From Echinometra lucunter (lineage: Eukaryota > Echinodermata > Echinoidea > Camarodonta > Echinometridae): 64,000 nucleotides of DNA. Below the pieces are notes generated by a model. It made no database searches. It saw only the letters and a list, made by a program, of their open reading frames with translations, and was not told the origin of the DNA. The DNA is taken from positions 10,111,496-10,175,495 of the forward strand of contig CM057157.1 of assembly GCA_029962745.1 (NCBI GenBank). Direction: 5' to 3'. A program made the position numbers and the translations under genes. Below, piece after piece: positions 12,912 through 24,300 of the stretch (positions are counted from its first letter, which is position 1; each line of letters opens with the position of its first letter).

Positions 12912-15900
12912 TGATGATGATTAGTAATGTATTATTATTATTATGCTTATGATAATAATAGCTATCATCATCATCGTTAATGTGACTGAAATGACAATTA
13001 CTATCATAACTATAAAGATCATTATTCTGATTTATGTAGTTATTTATATTACTTTTGGGTAAATTCGGCGCCGTCACAGTTTTTCTGAAGTGGTGTAACA
13101 ACAAAATTTTAAAAAAGAAGATAAATGGCATGATGCAAATATGCAATAATGTGTGTCAGTCCATATTCTATATTCGTTTGTCACGGTGCGTATTATTTTC
13201 TATTTATATCTGTGCATCACTGGCGTAAATCCTGGGGGGATGGGGGATATATCCCCCCACTTCTTTCAGAGGGAGGATGGCGTGTACAAATATCCCCCAC
13301 ACACTTTTTTAAGGAAGAAATGATATTTGAATTAATCAGTTAATAAAAATTTTTAATAATCTGTCATAAACAACCATCATATTTTAGAATTTTTATTTGA
13401 AAATGTGATTTAAAACCAGAAAAGCACTAATTTTTGGCTCGCTCGCTTCGCTCGCTCATCATATTTCAGAATTTTTGTTTGAAAATGCTAGTGAAAACCA
13501 GAAAAGTGGTTATTTTGGGCTCGCTTGCTTTGCTCGCTCATCATATTATAGAATTTCTATTTGAAAATGCGATTGAAAATCAGAAAAATGGTAATTTTTT
13601 GCTCGCTCGCTTCGCTCGCTCGCAAGATAATAATCAAAATGTGTGTAAGGGGGTCTGTGCAGGTGGGTGAGGGCGTGTGTTTATACTTAAGTGTGAGTTC
13701 GACAGAAAAAAAAAATCCTTGATTTCTCGTGAACGGCATATCATCCCCCCCAGGTGTAAGAACCTGTCTACGCCACTGTTTACCACTGTGATACGTTTCA
13801 ATTAAACAGTGAAACTTTTAAGGTAACTTCAGTTACTACCAAAAGAAAGAAATTTGAGGCTTACAACTGTTAACCTGTTGACAATGAATTCTTTTATTTC
13901 CATCAATTTATTGCAGGGGTGCCACCTGGTTCCAGTAGCCAACAGGTTAATAAAAATCATTATGATCATAACAGCATCATAGGGAGAAACCCCATATGAT
14001 TTTCTAACAATAAAAGTAATTGCTTTCCAGGAAATAATATCATCTACAGCATGAAGTCTTCATTACATATGAAGTTCATGTACAGAAATAGCAAAAAGAA
14101 AATTGGCACGAATCTGATGAAATATAGTCTCACTTTGTTCAACCTAGCATAAAAACACATGAGTGAGATCATGTGATTCCTTCCACGATTTCTGATCAAT
14201 TTTAGTGTAAACATCGGAAAGGAATGCAACAGGACCCCTGCAGCCCGACTGCTCCCTACAGAATAATTACAGCACTTTGTTACGCTTGTAGAGTAAACAA
14301 AACTCTCACTGGTTTAACACGTGTACAGGAAATTTGTGATGTAGGTCAACGTTGTTGGAGTTTTGCATCACTAAAACACAGATTGGAAAATATATTTTTG
14401 CCTTTCAACTTGAAGAGCAAAAACTTCACAGCATCTTAATTTCTCTTGTACTGACCGGCTAAAAGCAAAGAAATTTGAAAATAGATTTTGAGGGCCTACC
14501 AAAAATGAACATAACCTTTAAACATACAGATATCCTAAGCCCATAATAAGAAAACTAAATTTTTGGAACGATCATTGCAAATATAGTCTGTATCTAAAAA
14601 TGGACAGTTCTGGTCTATGGTGGCCCTGAAGTACGCTCAAAAACAGGTCATGTGCAACGTGAATTTCTCATCCCAGGTCCTGAATTTCACGAGTGCAGGA
14701 TGCAAAGTTCGCGCCACGGGTCATGAATTTCGCATCGCGGGTCGTGAATTTCACGACTGGGATGCAAAGTTCGCGCCACGGGTCATGAATTTCGCATCGC
14801 AGGTCGTGAATTTCACGACTTGGGATGCAAAGTTTGCGCCATGGGTCATGAATTTCATGACCTCGGATGCGAAGTTCAGGACTTGGGATGCGAAATTCAC
14901 ATCGCACATAACCTGCTGTCAAGCGTACTTCAGGGCCACCATACTGGTCACTTGAAGAACTGACATACAATACTTAGTATTTTTTCAAAACTCTTGAACT
15001 TATTGCAGTCAGACTCAATTGCAGACTATGAAATAAGTTCAGAAATCACTCATGCCTGCACTGCATGATTTGTCCTTTTTCTTGGCCTACGATCCAGGAA
15101 AGGAAATATCTAATGGCTATTACAGCTTCTTTGGCAACTCCGGGATGTTTTGTTACGTAATCTGACTTGTCTGCAATTAATCTGCAATTAAAATCTTCGG
15201 CTTGAGAAGTCAGATGACCTCTAGAACCGGACTGGAGAAGATATATATGAACCTGTTTCAACTGGATACTGCTGATGACCAACAACATTGAAGACAATGG
15301 AGAGATTAAAAATATGGTACACTGTTAACAAGTCTCCTTAGAATACAGGTTCATGGTGAAACATGTTTAAATATTTTATTCTTCATACAATGCTACCTCT
15401 TTTCCAAAAGTATTTCATGATAAGGGCTGAAAACACAACAGAAAAAGGTGTAATCTTAATTAGTATTTCACGTGTTGATATGTCCACGTGGCCTTTCCCG
15501 TCTAACACATGCTGCCAATAATTGACAAGTGTCTCCTGGTCATTGCTTAATTTGTTTACGTTTCTATCATTCTTCCTGTCCATTTCCTTGTAATCCTTTC
15601 TGCCATTCTTCTTTCAAGTGTTTTGAGTGTGGTGACCATCAAAGTGTAATTTAGTAGACCAATATACAACAAAACGCAGTCTCCAGGGACTAACTCTTAT
15701 TTGGTCCCTCTCCCCTCCTCCATCTCTGCCACCCCCTCCCTGCCCCCCTTGAACATAAATGGGCCATTTCCCAATGCCCCAACTCAAAAGCTAAAGTAGA
15801 GTTTTTGTGCTTTCTATCGGAATGTTTTTTGTTGTTTTAAAAATGGTCCATTACTAGCCTTTCTTCGGTACTACTGCTTTTATTTGAGCATGGTAGCATG

Positions 15901-18328
15901 TGCATTCAAGGGATTTCTTCTGGTGTAGACACATTTGCTACACCTGGGTCAAGAGGGGCAAATATACAATGTCTTGCCAAAGAAGTATTGGTGGGCTGGG
16001 ATGTTAACACTCAAGCTCTCTTCAAAGTCAAGTATCTAAACCACTGACCGCAACACTTCTATGAAGAGACATTCAATGACACTAATTACATGTCTAGGAA
16101 AACCAAAATGTACTATTAAAGAATAGGGTAACTTCATTTGGTGCCGGATGGCCTGTGTTAGCACCAATCGAAACACTGATTCTATTACCTGTGTATTAAA
16201 CATATCCAACAACAGCACATCTTTAATTTTCAGTGTGAAAAGGGTAAGTCAATCAGGTGCCAAATGGTCTGCATGTGCAACAACCAAATGACCATGACAA
16301 GGTTTCAACAATTCCTACAACCACAGCAAACAGCTCAACAACCTTCAAATATGCAAAGTCATCAGAGAAAAAAATCATTTTCCCTGTTTTGTGATGAGCG
16401 ACTAAAATGGTGATGCTTTGGCTACTGTACATAATATTATAGAAAAGAAGATGATACAGATGTCACTTCCTGTTTGAAATCTGGGCCAGCTGCACATAGA
16501 TTCATCAATATCTACATACATGTGTAATTAAATAAACAAAGCCAGCACACCTTTTTTTTTTCTTTAATTATTACCATCATCATAATTTTATTCAGCAAAG
16601 ACATCCAAGAAAAATGAGTACAGCAAAAGTAGAATATAACGACAGTCGCATGGATGTTGGAAAGTAAAAGATTACCATAACAGTTCAATGCAAATGTAGT
16701 AATTCTGTCAAGTGCTGAAGGCCAAAAGTGTCCATATTTGCAACAACCTAAAAAACTAAAACAAGGATTCACCAATTCCTACATTTACAACAACAAACAG
16801 CTCAACATATCATCAGATATGCAAAGTCATCAGGGAAAAGAAGACTTTCTCTAAAATATCGTCTGTTCGGATCCAGAAGGGCACTAATTCATATAATTTT
16901 ATACAGACTAAGCACCCTTCTGGCTCCAAGCCAATGATAGGTGCACGATAAACAGCAGTACATCATTAATTTTCAATGTGAATGGAACAACTCCATCAGG
17001 TGCCGAAGGACCTGCATTTGCTTCAACCAAAAACCAAGACAAGGATTAAACTACAACCACAACAAACAGCTCAGCATTCTCGCAAGTATGCAAAGTCATC
17101 GAGGGAAAAATTACCTTCTTGTTTCCTCATGAGTGGCTGAAATGTAATAAAACTTATAAAAGTAAATGACAAAGATAGAGACGTCACTTCCTATGATATG
17201 ACGTCTCGAAAATGAAGAAGTTCATGTTTGCACAATTACTGACATTCCAGGTTACTGGATTTCTGAGATGAATACCAGTATATAAAACTCTTGTTCAGGA
17301 AGTATATTTATAGCCAACTCTCTATTTTGGTAATGGTCATGCGGTTAATCAAAACGACAAAGACTGTTAAAGTTGTTTGGAGTAAAAGGGGATCTGACTT
17401 AGTGCACTCATTTAAAGAATGCAAAGTCTCAATCTCTTATCTTCCTGATGTTAAAAGGCATTGGAAAATTTCAAGAGCTTTAAAAGTTTGAAATTTTGTC
17501 CTCCATATTAAGTTGACAAACTCACTCCTTAGGTGTAGGGTTGAAACTGACTTAACCTTCAGTACATGTATGTCCACCGTTATAAATAAAGCCTTTGTGT
17601 CTGAGTATATTCCTACACAGAACAGAGCTGGACTCAGTTATGTACCTTCCCTCATTCAATTTTCTTCGTTTCAGATTATACCATTCAAAAGATCATGACG
17701 GAGTCATTAAATTTGATTCAATCTGGGTATGGAAAAAAAACTGAACAAACATGTCCTTCTTTTGTTTCCTGATTTCATCTGTGATCAATTTTGGTAAAGT
17801 CTCTTCTCATTTCCTCTCTTTCTACTTTATCCATTTTCTTGCCATTTTCTTGTTATTTTTCACAGAAGATACATCTCAGTATTTAATCCATGCCCCACAC
17901 ATCTACTTTTTTTCTTTCCTTTTTTTCACCTCTCATTCTTTCTCCCCTATTTATGTCTTATCTTCCTCTCACGTCTCTCCTTATATATCTTCTTTACGTG
18001 CTCTCTCTCTTTCACTATATCTCTCTCTCCCCATCCTCTCTCTTTCTTTATCCCCTATTTATGTCTTATCTTCCTCTCATGTCTCTCATTATATATCTTC
18101 TTTACATGCTCTCTCTCTCTCTCTTTCACTATCTCTCTCTCCCCATCCTCTTTCTTTCTCCCCTATTTATGTCTTATCTTCCTCTCATGTCTCTCCTTAT
18201 ATATCTTCTTTACATGCTCTCTCTCTCTCTTTCACTATATCTCTCTCTCCCCATCCCCTCTCTTTCTTTCTCCCCTATTTATGTCTTATCTTCCTCGCAT
18301 GTCTCTCCTTATATATCTTCTTTATGTG

Positions 18329-18361
<33 letters not shown>

Positions 18362-21300
18362 ACTATATCTTTCTCTCCCCATCCTCTCTCTTTCTTTCTC
18401 CCCTATTTATGTCTTATCTTCCTCTCATGTCTCTCCTTATATATCTTCTTTACATGCTCTCTCTCTCTCTCTTTCACTATATCTCTCTCTCCCCATCCTC
18501 TCTCTTTCTTTCTCCCCTATTTATGTCTTATCTTCCTCTCATGTCTCTCCTTATATATCTTCTTTACGTGCTCTCTCTCTCTTTCACTATATCTCTCTCT
18601 CCCCATCCTCTCTCTTTCTTTCTCCCCTATTTATGTCTTATCTTCCTCTCATGTCTCTCCTTACATATCTTCTTTACGTGCTCTCTCTCTCTCTCTCTCT
18701 TTCACTATATCTCTCTCTCCCCATCCTCTCTCTTTCTCCCTTATTTATGTCTTATCTTCCTCGCATGTCTCTCCTTATATATCTTCTTTACGTGCTCTCT
18801 CTCTCTCACTATATCTCTCTCTCCCCCATCCTCTCTCTCTTTCTTTGCAGCTCCCGATCCCCTGTACAGGATCCCACTTTGAAAATTCATTCATATGTAT
18901 ATGTGCACTTCACATACACTGCAGGGGTGGTATTCTAAACACCGTTTTAACTGTGTTGTAAGTTCTGTTGTAAGTCACCGACTTACAACACCACTAAAGC
19001 AGTCATTAATCGGTATTCTGAGAACTGTTTTCCTTGGGAAGGGCACGTGAAATGCGTGAAATTTTTTTCACGTTGTAATGAGCGCATTAATTTGCACTTA
19101 ATTTCTTGCTTTAATTAAATGATGCGATGATGTGACAGAATTCGTTGTGCAAATCATCTCTAATCTTATCGCAGATATTGTCAAATTTCTCCAGCACGAG
19201 GCAAACAATCTTTCAAAATGTTGTTTTGGGAATACCAGGAAGGTTTATTGGATCTCTTAATTCCCCTAATTGCAACCAAAAACATAATGAGCGAGAAAAA
19301 TTGCCGCCATGACATACCATATAGAAAGTTAAAACACCTCCCACCCTGTTTTATCTCATGAGCATGAATTTTCCGGTGGAAAGAGTTAAAACAGAAGATA
19401 AAACGGTTTTCAGAATACCCAGTTATTACATATGGTATTTTTACGCGCTTGCACACGACTTGCGCCAGGCATGCAAAGTAAAATGCGTGGTTAGATAGAT
19501 AAAAAAAGTTACAACAAAAGTTACAAGAGAGATAAAACGGTGTTCAGAATACCGATTTGCTACAACATACTTAAAACAGAGTTAAAACAGCCTCAGAATA
19601 CCACCCAGGCCTATTTTAACCTAATAATTCTGACTTCCTTGATAATCACCTGCAGAAGAGAAAACCCACCACAATTTCTTTCACCAGTTTACAATGTAAT
19701 ACAAAGCTTGTCAATATGACAACAGAGAGGGAGCTACAACACGAATATAACATGAGGGGGAATTACATCAAAGTTTTACAAACACAAGTGTGTCACTCAT
19801 AACTGCTTAGACATTCACTAAAAGTTGCAGTACCACTGTCTACTAGCAAGCTGGTTCACATTCACCGCATCAAACTTCCTGCGCAGTCCCTATGCTACAA
19901 TCACAAGAGTGAGACTGAGACAAACGCAGCAACACACTCACGCTTCCTGACTCGGTCCAGTCACCGGCCAGAATTCTCGGCTGCGTCGTCATTGCCTCGC
20001 TACGCACAGGAAGGCCACAGTCAACAGGTGATTAGGGGTATAAAAGCAAAGCAGAAGGACCCCCTTGCTTCAGTCTGCATCTATCTGCCGCCATACAAGG
20101 ATTTCTCTCTATCAGTGTGCTCACTTCCAGTCATGGAAGGTCGATGACTTGAACCCACTGCCTGTTTAGTGATATCATTCCAGATAACAAACTTGGGAAT
20201 CAGTTCTGCTAAAGGAAGGGCAAATTATCAATGAGTGCAGATGTATCATGTGAATTTGATCTGGAAACAACTGATTCCCTCAGGGTATGATAATGTACTG
20301 TGCTCATGACTGATGTTGAATCCACAAATGCAGAGTTTCACCCTGTTACCATTTTGCAGAGAGGTACTCTTCAACAATTTGGTTACAGCTACATCTTTTG
20401 AACAGTCAACTGTGCTCTGTTGATTAAGTGCAAGAGGGCATTGCTAGCTTCATAGACTAATCTAAAGCAGCATTGGCTTTAAAAGACTCATTCCATATTG
20501 TCAGAGAGCCTTAGTTATCTATCAACCATTCTGCTAATTGTGAACTGCCAAACTTACCATCATGAGAAGCAAGGAATATTTTGTTAACCTCTTTCTCATC
20601 TCTAGTGTGCTGATTACAGTTGCCCAAGCTGGAATCTTGAGCACTTCTCCAGCAAAGGTACTAGCCCAACCTTCAGAGACTGTCCAGCTTCAATGTCATT
20701 ACAACATCAACCATCGACTCACCTGTGATGGAAGCTATCTCTTTTGGTACCACGGCAACAATGTGATGGTGATGAACAACACCGCTCCAAGAAAGCCTCA
20801 ATACACCGCTTCCCTTGAGCAGCAGTATCAAAATGATTCCATTCAGTGTACATACACATTGAACATTAATGATATCAGCATCAAAGAAGCGGGGAACTAC
20901 GCTTGTATTTTTATTTGGTATGAGGGGTACTATCACTACGAGCAGGTGATGTCAGAAGTGATTGTTGTAAAGCGCCCAAGACCTGAATATCCAATCTGCA
21001 GCAAGAAGATAACAACAACAGAGGCTGGGGACAAATCACTTGCCTTTGTCTGTCGGTCAGAAAAGACAATGAAGGAAGGTCTGTCTTTGAGATGGAGGAA
21101 CGGCTACCAAATTCTGGAGACAAAGACCAACGTGAGTAGTGGGATGATGATGGCCAAATATATCATGAATGGTAGCAAGGTCATACCGAATGACACTCAT
21201 GAATATGTCTGTGAGGTGATGTACAATGATGTGAGTTTGGATCAATCGTGCACCATCCAAGCAAAAATGGGAGTGGTGATCAATTCCCTGTATCACATCA

Positions 21301-24300
21301 AGGATACACCAGAAGACAGTTATGCAACATTCACCTGTTCTGTCAACATGAGCATACCAGGAATTGGTTTCAAACGCACCTGGTATTACCACGGTAACAA
21401 GATTGACCCTCGTGATGTTAATGATCGGTTCTTGGTAGACAGTCACGCAGGGGAGCTGCATGTCAGAAACGTAACGCAAACGGACGGTAGTGAGCACATT
21501 CAATGCCTTGTGACATCTATCCTGGGTAATGGGACAGCGGATGCCATGATGATCATTCAGAATGACCACGGGGACACCATGTTCAAGAATAAATCAGGGA
21601 ACCACTACAACACAACTCTCATCACAGCTTTGGTTGCAGGTGCTTTCTCATTGGTGATTCTTGTCAATGTCCTGCTATGGTTTATGAAGGGCAAGACCAA
21701 GAAGACCACCAGAGGATTCCAAAGACATCCTCCTCCAAACATTGACAACAGACCACCAGTTCATCCAGAGCTCATCCCATACGATACAGATGATGACGCA
21801 GGTAATATCTATCAGTACGCAGAAACACCTTACATGAAATCAAAACAGTGTAGCTTGAGTGACGATTTCCCTTACCTAAATACAGGCGTTGCAAAACTGG
21901 GTGATAGTCAAAAACTGTGCAGTACTGAAGACATATCCCCATACACTGTCTCCAATGGCATCAAGAACGATTACATCAACATGAACAAACCTGCGGTACA
22001 TAAGCTACCCAGTGAGGATACGGATGAGTACGAGTGCATGTACCAAGACACTGAAACTTGCGCCGACAGTGGCAGAGGAAGCGCCTACAGCACCTGTACC
22101 ACCGAAAGTAGCCTCTTGAAAAGCGTAGACCCTAACCATCAATATTACCAGGCAATCCGCACAAGTGCCCCACTGCTCGACGAGGAGATGCCTATCATTG
22201 AATCGCTAGAAGATCGTGCTCCAACTCTACCACGGAAGGAAGGCAAGAAAGCGACAAGTCACGACTATCAGGGTCTGGATAAGAGGGAAATACAGAGCAA
22301 AGACTCAGTCTATACAAAGTTAAAGCAAAAGCAGCAGAAGCAGGATGATTCCCATATTTATGAAAATATAGCATAATGGATAGAAAGCCTACTTGGGAAC
22401 TGTAAAGACTTCATATCTTGGACTATATGTGAAGGACAACCTTCAATGGTAGAGATATACTGCATGTTTCCGTTTATTTTACATTAATGTTGTTGGATCA
22501 TATTTATTATTAATGTAAATTCAGATTTGTTTCCTATTTCAAATATAAACTATTCTAATTCAAGCTATCTTAAATGTGATATGATTGTGAAGTTGCTTTC
22601 TCATATAAAGTATTATTTCAAAGATAAAGTATGATACATGGCAAGAGAAAACAAGTTTTGAGAATTAGTTTTGTTCACTATTTGTCACCATTATGTGACA
22701 AAATGTTAATACAAGAAGAAAATACAATATGAGAATAATTGTAACTTATCTTGTGAATGATACAAATACAATTACTGTATTCTTGGGGTTGAGGAACTAG
22801 AGTTTTTCTAACAGAATGAAAAAAGACCACATTCTCCTACAAATTTCTGATATTTGTAGTAAATATGCAGCACGAAATGTGAAACATAATTGTATTTCTT
22901 TGCTTCTATAAAATCCTTCTACATTTTTTAAAAAGCAGCATAGTGAAAGAAAATCTGACATTTACTCAATGAGTGAAACATATTTTGGTAGTTTTAAAAA
23001 GTAATTGAATTCACAAATAATTTGTTAGTTTTAAGTGATCCACTTGTTAATCACTGTGAAACAATGCATATGCATGACACAAGAAAGAGGGCAAATCAGG
23101 TCAAGACAAAAAGAAATCTTGGAAAGATTGCAAGCACAGATACAATTGTGGCTTTTGACACAGATTCAGGATAAGTTGTGCCAAGTCTAACATGAGTTTC
23201 ACAATGGTGAATACAGTATACAAAAATTGTGCATTTATTAAAGGGTAGTCTGCAACTTAGATAACTCAGACCGTACAATGAAACTGACAGTCATTGCCTT
23301 CATGTATAAAAGCAAGTGATCAAAAACATGTACTAGTTCAAACATGTGCATTGGGGACCTCTGCGCAGAGTGCGAGAGAAGGGATCGTACAAACAGGAAA
23401 TTGGTAATTGTGGAAAGATCCAAATCAGCTAAAAATCAGTGCAATTGACGAAATCTGGTATCATTTTATCTAGTCTCTCAAAAAATACAGTCAAGGGTAA
23501 TTATGAAGAGATTTCCAGTAAATTGAAATGATTATTTTTTTCCATTCAAAAGATATGCAAATTCATTGTGCATCATGGATTAATCTAGATTCCAGTCAGT
23601 TTATTGGTACTTCTAAAGCAGTGTATTTTTATACACAACATATTACCCTAGAGTTCTTTTTGAACAGTTCTCTCTTAGTACAAAAAAGGTTACTTTATTA
23701 GTGGTGGGTGTGATGTTCTTTTAATTCATCATACACATTCAGAAGGTTAAGTGGTTTTTTCACCTGGAATTTGACTTGGCAAGAATCACTAAGGCATTGG
23801 TGACTTAGATTATGATGACTAAACAACATTTTCAATTTCACTTATTTGCTTCTCTAGGATACCACAGAGGAGAAACTGAAAATGAGGTGTGTCACCTTCA
23901 AGAGAGTTGAGAACAAATCTTGGAATTAGTGGACACTGTCTCAAAAAGAAAGCAATGTGTATTCACAATTATAATAACGCGGTACCATACATTTTATTTA
24001 AAAAATGGGATATCTTAGTTTTATCAATCTAGAAATTTCATGAACTATATTTCACCTCTGTGACCAAATTCATTGTATTAGGGGGGCAAATGTTGAAGAT
24101 CTTATTTCTTGCCACAAAGAGAAATCTCTAATTCAAAACAATTTGATAAGTAATGTTTGCAGCATTAGATAAAACATTTTGTTGATGCATACTACCTGGG
24201 TGTGATGTTGCAAAAAAAAGCGCCAAATTTATAGGGATCAGATTTTACAGATAAAATTCAATTCATGAAATTTGGTAGTGAGTTGATGTATTATAACAGT

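Larger units (their letters stand above)
12642..13778. mobile_element. hAT-like non-autonomous DNA transposon with 8-bp target duplication
   Basis: The terminal inverted repeats are CAGGGGCGTAGACAG at 12642 and its near complement ending at 13778 (one internal mismatch). Both ends are flanked by the identical 8-mer TTTACCAC (12634-12641 and 13779-13786). CAGnGGCG ends with 8-bp duplications are typical of hAT elements. There is no transposase. The interior is C/G tracts, the AAT array and three tandem units. A second hAT-like end, CACTGGCGTAAATCC near 13218, suggests a composite or nested structure. Confidence 0.85.

Noticed and set aside
12568..13146. 192-codon minus-strand frame rich in Tyr and Cys
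   Set aside because: It is a translation of the AAT/AAC microsatellite and C tracts inside the hAT-like element.
14617..14970. Overlapping ~100-codon frames on both strands
   Set aside because: They are products of tandem units inside the MITE; the copy at 54311-54736 gives similar frames.
17751..18938. 395-codon plus-strand open frame and two overlapping long frames
   Set aside because: They arise because the pyrimidine minisatellite lacks stops. All three frames are Ser/Leu-rich repeats of the same unit.
19181..19456. 91-codon minus-strand frame as a transposase remnant
   Set aside because: There is no transposase motif; composition matches the surrounding repeat.
20673..21569. Three minus-strand frames opposite the Ig receptor
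   Set aside because: These are shadows of the receptor's coding frame, with no domain features.
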